NCBI GenBank assembly: GCA_002746885.1
Contig: PDRS01000005.1
Location: 248,001-312,000, forward strand
Length of the DNA: 64,000 nt
Origin: Candidatus Saccharimonadota bacterium
GTDB lineage: Bacteria > Patescibacteriota > Saccharimonadia > Saccharimonadales > UBA4665
Direction of reading: 5' to 3'
In this document: one piece after another, positions 18,151-25,652 of the stretch
Numbering within the stretch: the first letter of the stretch is position 1
Layout: each line of letters opens with the position of its first letter
The notes under the pieces: generated by a model
What the model was told of the DNA's origin: nothing
What the model saw: the letters and a program-made list of their open reading frames with translations, nothing else
Databases searched by the model: none
Made by a program: the position numbers and the translations under genes

Positions 18151-19326
18151 ATGAAACATGAAGCGAAAAAAGCAGCAGACGAAAAAAGCGCACAACCGCC
18201 GCACACCGAACCTACGGCACGCACTGCAAAGCAAACAAAGCCCAAAAGCGACAACCAGCTGCTCAGCCGACTGCGCGTTCGACTCATCGTAAAACGGAGC
18301 TTACTGGTCGCATGTGCGCTTATGTTGCTCCTGACGAGCACTTCTTATGGTATTGCCCTCTGGTACCAACACTCGCAAAAGTCGAAACCGTACCGCTTGG
18401 GCGCGACCTTCATTCCGTCATACGCCGATTATTTGGGCGTTGATCCGCAGGAAACGCTCGCAGCAATCATACATGACCTCGGCGTTCGGCAGTTTCGCCT
18501 TGTAAGTTACTGGCGTGAAATAGAAACAGCGCCCAACGTCTATGACTTTACTACGCTAGACTGGCAGTTTCAGGCCATAGAAAAGGCAGGCGGCACAATC
18601 AGCCTAGCAGTCGGTTTACGTCAACCGCGCTGGCCAGAGTGCCACGCTCCATCGTTTTACGACACCAGACAGCCGCGCGAGCACTGGCAGCCGCAACTCG
18701 AACGGTTCATGGCGGCAGTCGTAAATCGCTACAAAACCTCGCCCGCACTGAGCAGTTACCAACTAGAGAATGAGTTTTTTAACCGCTTCGGTCAGTGCAG
18801 CAACTTTGACCGCCAAAGACTGAGCGAAGAAAAAGCGCTGCTGAAAAAGCTCGACGCAAAGCACCCCGTCATCATCAGCCGCAGCAACAACTACGCTGGG
18901 TTTGCGCTGCGCGAACCGCTTGGCGACATAAACGGCATATCACTATATCGCCGCGTGTGGGACGCCACGCTGACAAAACGCTACCAAACCTACCCGTTTC
19001 CGAGCTGGCATTACGCGGCCCTCGCAGGCGTACAAAAACTGGTAAAAGGTCAGGAAAGCGTGATCCATGAGCTGCAAATGGAACCGTGGCCGCCCGCTGG
19101 AAAAAACATGCTCGACATACCGCTTTCCGAACAAAACAAAACCCTTGATGCTGCCCGCTTCCGCAGCACTCTCGCGTTCGCCAAACAAACAGGCATACGC
19201 CACATAGACCTTTGGGGAGCCGAATACTGGTACTATCGCTGGAAAATCCTCGGCGACGACAGCGTTTGGCGCGAAGCAAAGGGTGCGTTTAGCCCACGCA
19301 GCTCGCACGAACAGCTGAAAGAATAA
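18151..19326 (+). CDS. Membrane-anchored glycoside-hydrolase-like protein (clan GH-A type)
   Basis: The protein has about 391 residues with a basic N-terminal cytoplasmic segment, one membrane helix (about 50-68) and an extracellular TIM-barrel-like domain. Clan GH-A features include the acid/base motif QLENE (Glu208 after Asn) and a later HELQMEPW segment whose Glu307 or Glu311 could be the nucleophile, followed by DLWGAEYWYY. The specific family and sugar are unknown. AAGGA precedes the ATG at 18151. An ATG at 18112, six bases after TATAAT, is an alternative start. It is paralogous to the gene at 19658. Confidence 0.8.
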   Translation: MKHEAKKAADEKSAQPPHTEPTARTAKQTKPKSDNQLLSRLRVRLIVKRSLLVACALMLLLTSTSYGIALWYQHSQKSKPYRLGATFIPSYADYLGVDPQETLAAIIHDLGVRQFRLVSYWREIETAPNVYDFTTLDWQFQAIEKAGGTISLAVGLRQPRWPECHAPSFYDTRQPREHWQPQLERFMAAVVNRYKTSPALSSYQLENEFFNRFGQCSNFDRQRLSEEKALLKKLDAKHPVIISRSNNYAGFALREPLGDINGISLYRRVWDATLTKRYQTYPFPSWHYAALAGVQKLVKGQESVIHELQMEPWPPAGKNMLDIPLSEQNKTLDAARFRSTLAFAKQTGIRHIDLWGAEYWYYRWKILGDDSVWREAKGAFSPRSSHEQLKE

Positions 19327-19332
19327 CTCCCC

Positions 19333-19605
19333 TTACGCTACCGCTTTTTCAAGTCGAGTAATGCGCTCCTCATGGTCGTCGAGCTGTTCTTGGTTGGCGT
19401 CATTTGAGTCAGCTATAGCGTTTTGGACAAACTCAGCTAGATCGTCGATTTTCTGATGTATGGGAGCTAGCTTTTCCTGAAACTTTTCTTCTAGTTTTTC
19501 CTCTAGTTTTTCGTCGAGAAGCTGCTCGAACTCAGCCATAAGCATGCGGTTATTCGCAGCAAACAGCTGTTTTAGGTCTTCGATTTCGTCAACACTGAAA
19601 CTCAT
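19333..19605 (-). CDS. Small coiled-coil protein
   Basis: This 90-residue, highly charged protein is predicted to be coiled coil almost throughout, with the internal pattern LDEKLEEKLEEKFQEKL. No membrane helix or enzyme motif is seen. TATACT (19614-19619) lies eight bases before the ATG without a ribosome binding site. It is convergent with the upstream GH-like gene and lies between the two GH-like paralogues. Confidence 0.75.
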   Translation of the reverse strand: MSFSVDEIEDLKQLFAANNRMLMAEFEQLLDEKLEEKLEEKFQEKLAPIHQKIDDLAEFVQNAIADSNDANQEQLDDHEERITRLEKAVA

Positions 19606-19657
19606 AGAACTCTAGTATAGCACGCTAAGGGGGCGGAAATCTGTTATATTTATTGCA

Positions 19658-20554
19658 ATGATTGATCCCAAAAAATACGGCATAAGCTTTAGCGCAAAAC
19701 AGTGTCGCAACTTTGGTCTTGACCCGCAAAAAACACTCCGCTGGCTACTTAAGAACGGCTGGCGGCGCTTTCGCCTTATGAGCTACTGGGACGAATACGA
19801 AACGACGCAAGGGAAGTACGACTTCAGTGAACTGGATCGACACATACACCTCATCGAAAACGCTGGAGGCAGCGTCACGCTCTGCCTAGGCGTCAAACAG
19901 CCGCGCTGGCCAGAATACCACTGGCCCGCCTGGGCGCTTGAGCTACCCGAGCAGCAAAAAACGCAAGCACTGCTGGAGTTTTTGCAGACAACAGTGCAGC
20001 GCTACGACAAAACAGCTGCAGTCCAAAGCTATCAACTGGAAAATGAAGCACTGTTACGCGGCTTCGGCAGAAACGTCAGTATAAACCGAGCGCGTTTACG
20101 CGCTGAATACCAGCTCGTCAGTAAGCTAACAGACAAACCTATCTCCATGAGCGCGAGCAATGGTTGGGGCATACCCCTACGCCAACCTCGTCCGCGGGGC
20201 GGCACTGGTTTCAGCATATACACTACCATGTTTGCCAAAGGCAAACAGCGCACAACCGTCCAAAAACCGTGGCTACACCGACTGCGCCGTTTCGTCATAG
20301 AAAAAGGCATGGGGAGGTCAGTGTTCGTTCACGAACTGCAACTCGAACCATGGGGCGCAAAAGCTATTTGGGAAATGACTACAGAAGAACAAAACCAGTC
20401 AATGAACCCTGCGCGCATTCGCGCCAACATAGCCTTCGCCCATCAAGTCGGGGCGTACCCCATAGACCTCTGGGGCGCAGAGTGGTGGTACTGGCGCTAT
20501 CAAAGCGGCGACAAAACCATCTGGCATAGCGTTGCATCCGCCCTAGAAGACTAA
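19658..20554 (+). CDS. Cytoplasmic glycoside-hydrolase-like paralogue
   Basis: This 298-residue protein shares ordered motifs with the gene at 18151: WRRFRLMSYW, the GKYDFSELD strand, VKQPRWPE, SYQLENEA (Glu130 as acid/base), HELQLEPWGA (Glu226/Glu230) and DLWGAEWWYWR. It lacks any signal or membrane segment, so it should act inside the cell, unlike its anchored partner. TATATT (19645-19650) lies seven bases before the ATG with no ribosome binding site. The substrate is unknown. Confidence 0.8.
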   Translation: MIDPKKYGISFSAKQCRNFGLDPQKTLRWLLKNGWRRFRLMSYWDEYETTQGKYDFSELDRHIHLIENAGGSVTLCLGVKQPRWPEYHWPAWALELPEQQKTQALLEFLQTTVQRYDKTAAVQSYQLENEALLRGFGRNVSINRARLRAEYQLVSKLTDKPISMSASNGWGIPLRQPRPRGGTGFSIYTTMFAKGKQRTTVQKPWLHRLRRFVIEKGMGRSVFVHELQLEPWGAKAIWEMTTEEQNQSMNPARIRANIAFAHQVGAYPIDLWGAEWWYWRYQSGDKTIWHSVASALED

Positions 20555-20654
20555 ATAAAGACATTCACCCGCAAAATACGGTTTACGACATCATCGCCCA
20601 AACCGCGCCAAGGGCGTGCACCCAGTTTTTCTTTGCTCCGCGGCAACCCCAAGC

Positions 20655-20675
20655 AGCCAAGCCGGCGGTTTTACG
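20655..20675. repeat. 21-bp direct repeat, copy 1
   Basis: The 21-base sequence (core CCAAGCCGGCGGTTTTAC) lies 15 bases past the stop of the ATPase gene. An identical copy is at 21559-21579. Confidence 0.7.
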
Positions 20676-20690
20676 CCGCGGCAACGGCAC

Positions 20691-21476
20691 TTACCCCCAG
20701 AATGAGTTCTCGACACGCCAGTCCTTTGGACTGGTAAATTCGACAAACTTGAAGGCAGCAGCGATACGACTGCGCATTGCATCAGATATTGCATCTGCTG
20801 CTTTTCTGCGTTGCTCGTCAAGATTCTGTAGTTCATCGGGTTTATGGCGCTCCAAATAATCACGATCCATAAGCTCACGCTCACCTTCTGGCATCTGCCC
20901 TGGAGTTTCCAGTAGTCCAAAAGGGTCTTTCGTGTTCGACGTTACGATAACCAACCCGCCTCTCTCGTACGCCGCCCTAATGGCGGCGAAGGCAACTTTT
21001 TGATGTACGGGGTGACCATCCCCAGGGCTATAGTCGTCCAAAACCAAAGCCGACGGACCGCGCGGCGCCATATCAAACGCTGTTGTGTGTACCCGCGGTG
21101 AAAATATAGAGGTAACTTTCGAGTTACGCTCTGGCCTATCGGGATCGCGCGTAAAATACGCGGGGTGTTCTGCTTGCCTATCTGAAAACGTAGGCAGATG
21201 CACATAAGCCGTCAAAACGTCCCTCTCAGCCAGGGCGCGGCCAAGCCCGACCGCAAAATGCGTTTTTCCAGTTCCCGGCGGACCGTACAAATACAAGCCA
21301 ACAGGCTGACCACCGTGCCAACGCTCCAACAAGGCACCAGCCGCCGACATAGCTTCATCAAGCCTGCCGTCGTTGTTTTCTAGCCCATCTAGTGTCGAAA
21401 ACTCGTGCGCAGCAGGGTACGACCCCCCCCAATTTGGAATTTCACTCAAACTTGTAACTGGTTGTACTTCACTCAT
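20691..21476 (-). CDS. DnaC/IstB-like AAA+ ATPase
   Basis: This 261-residue P-loop ATPase has Walker A GPPGTGKT and Walker B ALVLDDYS, followed by a sensor-like VIVTSNT strand, as in DnaC or IstB helicase-loading ATPases. No transposase is adjacent, so it is not evidently part of an IS21-type element. TATCAT (21483-21488) lies six bases before the ATG. GGAGCT falls in the same spacer, so leaderless or leadered initiation are both possible. An eight-G tract lies near codons 17-19. Confidence 0.8.
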   Translation of the reverse strand: MSEVQPVTSLSEIPNWGGSYPAAHEFSTLDGLENNDGRLDEAMSAAGALLERWHGGQPVGLYLYGPPGTGKTHFAVGLGRALAERDVLTAYVHLPTFSDRQAEHPAYFTRDPDRPERNSKVTSIFSPRVHTTAFDMAPRGPSALVLDDYSPGDGHPVHQKVAFAAIRAAYERGGLVIVTSNTKDPFGLLETPGQMPEGERELMDRDYLERHKPDELQNLDEQRRKAADAISDAMRSRIAAAFKFVEFTSPKDWRVENSFWG

Positions 21477-21558
21477 AGCTCCATGATAGCATTTTTATAT
21501 ACTTTTGTCAATATTGCGCTCATTCCACTGATATTATGTTATAGAAATAGAAAAACAA

Positions 21559-21579
21559 AGCCAAGCCGGCGGTTTTACG
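21559..21579. repeat. 21-bp direct repeat, copy 2
   Basis: It is identical to 20655-20675 and lies 20 bases past the stop of the next upstream gene (21599-22405). The two copies therefore follow two successive minus-strand genes at almost the same spacing. Confidence 0.7.
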
Positions 21580-21598
21580 TCACAGCAGTTGGTGTCAG

Positions 21599-22405
21599 CT
21601 AGTGCTTTGCGTGTTCGCGCAGCGCCGCTCCAACCCATTTAAGCATGTTATCTGTATCCGCTTTTTGAACCTGATTCAAGCCCGCGAATAAACCCATCGC
21701 AGAACCTGTGTTTGCCTGTTGCCACCGACACGCCTGACGCCGCAGCGCAAATAGTGTCACCAGACTTTCATTACCCGTCGGCTGTCGGGAAACTGATAGC
21801 GCTTGGGTGATTTTATGGGTCATACGGTCGACAGCAACACCCTTAGCATCTACCGCCGTAATCGCACCTGACGCACCGCGTAAATCTTGCTCAATGTATG
21901 TTTTAACCGCGTTGCAGAACAACAGTGCGTCAAGGAGCAGCGAGGGGTTATCTTCTTGCTCCGGCTCATAACCTGGATCATCATTGAACACGGTATCTCT
22001 AAAACGGATATCATCACCAAGCACCTCAGTGCGAGTGTATGCCGCAACTAGGTTACCTGGCAGGAGCGTAACACCTTTGTAGTTTTGACCGTGTTCTATC
22101 GGAAGAGCAAAAAAATCATTTCGATTATGGCAGCCGCGAGAAGCCGAGGGGTCGGCAGTATAGATCAATGCTTCGAGGGCTGGCGATAGATACCTAGGGG
22201 CTATCGTCAAAGATTCTTGAGTAACGCGTATGCCGTCATCATTCGGCTGGCGACCAGGCTCTGCGCCAAAAGAGAGCTGTAGATATCCCATTGGTGCATC
22301 CCGTAACTCTCCAGGAATGCCGTTTTGCGAGAATTGCGTAATAGCAGCAAGAAATATGCCGCTCGCAGCTTCGCCAAATCGCCGCCGAAGTAATGTTTCG
22401 CTCAT
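21599..22405 (-). CDS. Unknown protein, 268 residues
   Basis: I do not recognise this family. The protein is soluble, with no signal or membrane helix. It has a Phe/Pro-rich N-terminal half, an acidic patch (DDPGYEPEQED) and a helical C-terminus (RRQACRWQQANTGSAMGLFAGLNQV). A CATAGT box six bases upstream fits the leaderless pattern. It lies upstream of the DnaC-like ATPase on the same strand and may be functionally linked to it. Confidence 0.7.
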   Translation of the reverse strand: MSETLLRRRFGEAASGIFLAAITQFSQNGIPGELRDAPMGYLQLSFGAEPGRQPNDDGIRVTQESLTIAPRYLSPALEALIYTADPSASRGCHNRNDFFALPIEHGQNYKGVTLLPGNLVAAYTRTEVLGDDIRFRDTVFNDDPGYEPEQEDNPSLLLDALLFCNAVKTYIEQDLRGASGAITAVDAKGVAVDRMTHKITQALSVSRQPTGNESLVTLFALRRQACRWQQANTGSAMGLFAGLNQVQKADTDNMLKWVGAALREHAKH

Positions 22406-22466
22406 CGTCTCACTATGTCACATATATATAGAAACTTATTTTTATACTGTATACTGACGAACGATT

Positions 22467-22496
22467 TTGTCAATATTTTTTCCTCTGTTGTACAAT
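22467..22496 (+). promoter_or_regulatory. smpB promoter
   Basis: TTGTCA (22467-22472), an 18-base spacer and TACAAT (22491-22496) form a good sigma-70-type promoter. The start codon follows six bases after the -10 box. Confidence 0.7.
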
Positions 22497-22502
22497 GGTG
22501 TT

Positions 22503-22994
22503 ATGGCGAAAAAGCAAGGTCGGCGCGGGCACAAAAAAGCGCAGCAGCAGGGAAGGTCGATTACTAATCGGCGGGCTCGCTACGACTATGAACTCGGCGA
22601 TTCGCTGGTGGTCGGCCTGCAACTGAGCGGGGCAGAGGTAAAGGCACTCCGCATGGGACACGGCCAGCTGCGCGGCGCCTACGTCACCGTCAAAGACGGC
22701 GAGCTGTACCTACTGAACGGTAGTATTTCGGGGTCGGTCGGTGTACCCATAGACGAACAAACTCAAACGCGTACCCGCAAACTCCTCGCCAAGCGCCGCG
22801 AGATAGACGCTCTTATTGCAGCAAAAAACCAAGGCCGCACCATCGTACCACTGGAAATCCTTACCGGCGGCCGTTACATAAAACTGCGCATAGCTCTCGG
22901 CAAAGGCAAAAAGCGCTACGACAAACGCGAAACACTCAAACAACGCGATGCCTCGCGCGATGCAGCCCGCGCTGTCCGAGCTTCGTTGTCATAG
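22503..22994 (+). CDS. smpB: SsrA-binding protein SmpB
   Basis: SmpB binds tmRNA and delivers it to stalled ribosomes. The 163-residue product has the OB-fold features NRRARYDYELGDSLVVGLQLSGAEVKALRMG and the basic C-terminal tail KGKKRYDKRETLKQRDASRD that enters the decoding site. The start is the ATG six bases after TACAAT. A TTG further upstream would destroy the usual N-terminus. I do not find the tmRNA gene in this window. Confidence 0.95.
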   Translation: MAKKQGRRGHKKAQQQGRSITNRRARYDYELGDSLVVGLQLSGAEVKALRMGHGQLRGAYVTVKDGELYLLNGSISGSVGVPIDEQTQTRTRKLLAKRREIDALIAAKNQGRTIVPLEILTGGRYIKLRIALGKGKKRYDKRETLKQRDASRDAARAVRASLS

Positions 22995-23040
22995 CCACCC
23001 CTGTTATGAGCTTTTTTTACAACGAAAAAGTGTGATATTC

Positions 23041-23069
23041 TTTACAGATTTGCTTTGAACCGTTATGAT
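23041..23069 (+). promoter_or_regulatory. Promoter of a candidate small RNA
   Basis: TTTACA (23041-23046), a 17-base spacer and TATGAT (23064-23069) match the sigma-70 consensus well. No open reading frame of quality follows. A strong terminator hairpin comes about 110 bases later. Confidence 0.5.
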
Positions 23070-23075
23070 AAACAT

Positions 23076-23184
23076 TGTATTTCCGCTAGGGAAATAGGTA
23101 CTTTATATCTACATCGCTCCGGTATTGTTCCCTGGTTAGTGCGCTCGACGCACAATGGGAAGGGTATCGGAGCACTATTTTTTT
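23076..23184 (+). ncRNA. Candidate small structured RNA between smpB and tRNA-Asn
   Basis: The predicted transcript is about 110 bases. It has a short hairpin (ATTTCC/GGGAAAT) and then a long one pairing 23116-23132 with 23157-23173 (17 pairs with one mismatch and a few G-U). Inside it is a nested GTGCG/CGCAC stem, and TTTTTTT follows at 23178-23184. I compared it with SRP RNA, tmRNA and 6S RNA and saw no defining motif. It could also be the 3' untranslated region and terminator of smpB. Confidence 0.4.
23116..23184 (+). terminator. Rho-independent terminator
   Basis: A long, stable hairpin is followed after four bases by seven T residues. It would end transcription from smpB or from the candidate small RNA before the tRNA gene. 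Confidence 0.7.
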
Positions 23185-23232
23185 ATAGAGATTATTTCTG
23201 TACAATATACTCTGTAATCTCGTATGGCATAA

Positions 23233-23307
23233 TCCGGGGTAGCTCAGCGGTAGAGCGGGTGGCTGTTAACCACTAGGTCGCTGGTTCGAATCCAGTCCCC
23301 GGAGCCA
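23233..23307 (+). tRNA. trnN: tRNA-Asn (anticodon GTT)
   Basis: The cloverleaf is complete. The acceptor stem TCCGGGG pairs with CCCCGGA, the D arm is AGCTCAGCGGTAGAGC, the anticodon loop is CTGTTAA with GTT at 23265-23267, and the T arm is CTGGTTCGAATCCAG. The discriminator is G, and CCA is encoded. A terminator follows. Confidence 0.97.
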
Positions 23308-23340
23308 GTTTTGATTTCTCGGTGCGGAAAGCAGCCCATC

Positions 23341-23374
23341 AAAAAGCTTCAACAGACATAGTTGAAGCTTTTTT
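23341..23374 (+). terminator. Terminator after tRNA-Asn
   Basis: A perfect 13-bp stem (AAAAAGCTTCAAC pairing with GTTGAAGCTTTTT) with a seven-base loop ends in T residues. Confidence 0.9.
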
Positions 23375-23567
23375 CGTCGTTTTAGTTTTAGCAGCCTGCA
23401 GATATCATCTTCAAGTCTTGTTTTGGTTGCGAACTTTCAGTGTTTGAAGCAGCCTACGGCAATTAAGAAGACGTTGCGACGGCTCTTATCGTTATGAGCA
23501 CGCAACCAGCTCACGCTTTGGCTTGACTGTTTCTGCTATATTCTCTTTGCGTATTTGTCATAACCAG

Positions 23568-23573
23568 TATAAT
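23568..23573 (+). promoter_or_regulatory. -10 box upstream of the membrane protein gene
   Basis: TATAAT is followed by a small GGCGC/GCGCC hairpin (23581-23596) in a leader of about 110 bases before the gene at 23691. The first ATG after the box opens an eight-codon mini-ORF (23579-23605). The stretch 23375-23567 between the terminator and this box holds nothing I can identify. Confidence 0.5.
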
Positions 23574-23690
23574 TATAAATGGCGCGGTGTAGCGCCAAAC
23601 AATAGAACAAGCAAAAAACAGCGTTACACGAACTGCGCACGCTCGGAAGGCACATACGCGCCGAGCACGAATAATAAGGTGGCATAAATA

Positions 23691-24632
23691 ATGGAGCAAC
23701 AAATGGAACCGCAACAATCAACTAGCACCGACACAACTCAACCTGGCGTGGCACCGTCGCAAGCAGTGCCGCCGCCTCAACACCCAGCGCCGCAGGAAGA
23801 TCCTGGCAAAACCATGGGGGTCATCAGCATTATACTGAGTTTTGTATTGCTGGGGATTGTCGGATTGCCGCTCGCTATATTTTCTATCATGAAGTCGCGC
23901 AAAGCCATGGTATCGCCAAAAATAGGTGTCATCGGATCAGTACTTAGCGTTTTGTCGATAGTGGCAAGTATCTTTGTCATCATGTTTGTACTGACAACAC
24001 ACGACACCGCGGAACACACAAAGCAGCACGCATCCGAGTCAAACAGCCGAAGCTCTTCAGCGGAAGCAGAAAAAACAGACCAAGACTCATCGCCAAAGCG
24101 CTCAAAACAAAACCCTTCATCAGAAACAGAAAAAACAGACAAAAGCACCCATTACGATCTGGATAATGACTACAGTGCAGCAAAACTGTATTGGGGCGTG
24201 ACGTCCCCCAGGGGCTGGGACAACGTAGTGCTTGACAAAAATGGGGTAAACCAATTTAAAAAGCCGAATACAGAAACCCTTTTTACTACCTCTCAGCTAA
24301 GCAGGAACGGTGTCGCCGCTGGGCAGTCGGATAGCGCAGCGTCACAAGCATATGTCGATAGTTATATTGCCGGATTAAAAAGAAAAGGGGCGACAGCTAC
24401 CATAGCAAAGACCGGAACAATAACTGTGCCATTTATAGAAAATTCGGACACGATGGAGTTGTATGTCGCTGAGATACTCTACACGATAAATGGCAAAGAT
24501 TACAGAATGTGGTTTGCTGTACGCTTCACCTCCGATGCAGCTATGACCGTGCAGTATGCCGGACGAGCTTCTGACGTCTCAGAATCCGAATGGAAATCGC
24601 TGATCGACGGACTACGCTTGACAACGTTGTAA
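23691..24632 (+). CDS. Membrane protein with Pro-rich N-terminus, two helices and an external domain
   Basis: The 313-residue protein has a Gln/Pro/Thr-rich cytoplasmic head (about 1-40), two membrane helices (about 43-68 and 76-103) of the DUF4190-like kind, a Ser/Glu/Lys low-complexity linker with a repeated EAEKTDQDS/ETEKTDKS motif, and a C-terminal domain of about 150 residues (WGVTSPRGWDNVVLD to WKSLIDGLRL). The external domain is probably sensory or adhesive, but its function is unknown. AAGGTGG lies upstream of the ATG. A second ATG lies four codons on. Confidence 0.8.
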   Translation: MEQQMEPQQSTSTDTTQPGVAPSQAVPPPQHPAPQEDPGKTMGVISIILSFVLLGIVGLPLAIFSIMKSRKAMVSPKIGVIGSVLSVLSIVASIFVIMFVLTTHDTAEHTKQHASESNSRSSSAEAEKTDQDSSPKRSKQNPSSETEKTDKSTHYDLDNDYSAAKLYWGVTSPRGWDNVVLDKNGVNQFKKPNTETLFTTSQLSRNGVAAGQSDSAASQAYVDSYIAGLKRKGATATIAKTGTITVPFIENSDTMELYVAEILYTINGKDYRMWFAVRFTSDAAMTVQYAGRASDVSESEWKSLIDGLRLTTL

Positions 24633-24682
24633 GTCGATCGCTACGCGGTATATGTGAAAATGCCATCTGCGGCAAAGCCAAA

Positions 24683-24712
24683 GCCTGAAAGCCGGTACAC
24701 ACCGGCTCAGGC
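24683..24712 (+). other. Stable hairpin downstream of the membrane protein gene
   Basis: GCCTGA-AAGCCGGT-ACAC-ACCGGCT-CAGGC folds into an 11-12 bp stem with one bulge. No T-run follows, so it may protect the 3' end or act with Rho. The rest of the 312-base gap (24633-24944) holds only the promoter of the next gene. Confidence 0.55.
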
Positions 24713-24930
24713 ACAGCTTAAGCGCACTAGCGAGACGAGCGGGCAAATAACGGCGCTTTTCACCAACCTGGCAGAGAGTATGTAGGCACATCATTTTCGC
24801 GACCCCAGAAGACATTACTTACTGGCAAATAACAAAGGAAAAACTAGTAAAAAACCAACGCGTTTTTGCCGATAGCCCTAGATAGCCTACAGTCTTTTCG
24901 CGATCGCATCATAAAGTTCAGCTAGGGTGG

Positions 24931-24936
24931 TATAAT
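24931..24936 (+). promoter_or_regulatory. -10 box of the tail-anchored coiled-coil gene
   Basis: A perfect TATAAT lies eight bases before the ATG at 24945, and no ribosome binding site is present between them. Confidence 0.65.
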
Positions 24937-24944
24937 AACTGGCA

Positions 24945-25484
24945 ATGACACGACAACCGAAAGGAGCGCTTTTTGGTTTGCGCTCGACGCTCCGCAAAAC
25001 GCTCGAAGAAGCCAAAAGAGACCATAACCAGGGCGACAAACGCACCGAGGAGCTCAAACACGAGCTGGCGGTCATTGGCGAAAAAATTCAGCAAACACTC
25101 CAGAAAATTACCAAAGAAGCAGAAACCAGCACCGACGTTGCCGCCGAGCAGCACGCAAAACTAAAGCAGGCGGCCACGCTCGACATTCTCCAGACCGAAA
25201 TGCTCCGCCTCGCCGCGCTCTACCATCGCCAGGTCGACGTAGACACCATACAGCGCTTCATACGCGAGCAACGCAGCATCATTGGCGACTCTATGGAGAA
25301 ATCAGCCAAAAAACCGAGCCTCGTTTCACTCGACACGCAAATCGGGGAACTGCACCAAACCATGCAAAAGGAGCGCGCCCGCGTCCTGCAAAACGCGCGC
25401 AAAGACTGGATCAAGTTTTGGATTAGCGTCACCCTTGGCCTCACTTCGCTCATAATCAGTCTGTACGCGCTTTTCCTTCGCTAA
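24945..25484 (+). CDS. Tail-anchored coiled-coil protein
   Basis: This 179-residue protein is mostly charged helix or coiled coil (residues about 10-155), ending in one C-terminal membrane helix (WISVTLGLTSLIISLYALFLR). The topology suggests a cytoplasmic coiled coil anchored to the membrane by its tail. No enzymatic motif is seen and no family is recognised. Confidence 0.78.
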   Translation: MTRQPKGALFGLRSTLRKTLEEAKRDHNQGDKRTEELKHELAVIGEKIQQTLQKITKEAETSTDVAAEQHAKLKQAATLDILQTEMLRLAALYHRQVDVDTIQRFIREQRSIIGDSMEKSAKKPSLVSLDTQIGELHQTMQKERARVLQNARKDWIKFWISVTLGLTSLIISLYALFLR

Positions 25485-25652
25485 GGCGTTTGCTTCACGC
25501 CGCGCTGCAACCCGTTTTGCGCTTCACGAAGCCCCCGCTGCGCCCAAGTCGACGACGAGAAACCCCAACTACTCCGTCCCGTTGCGCTAACCCTTTGCGC
25601 GCATAGCCCAGAGCGAGCCACATAGTTTTCGTCATTGAGGGTCTGTGCTTCG

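Noticed and set aside
20691..21476. IS21-type insertion sequence, because the ATPase resembles IstB
   Set aside because: There is no transposase gene next to it and no terminal inverted repeats.
23311..23340. Sequence resembling the SRP RNA apical loop (GCGGAAAGCAGCC) after tRNA-Asn
   Set aside because: Only a short stretch matches, and no flanking helix of the right length is present. It lies between the tRNA and its terminator.
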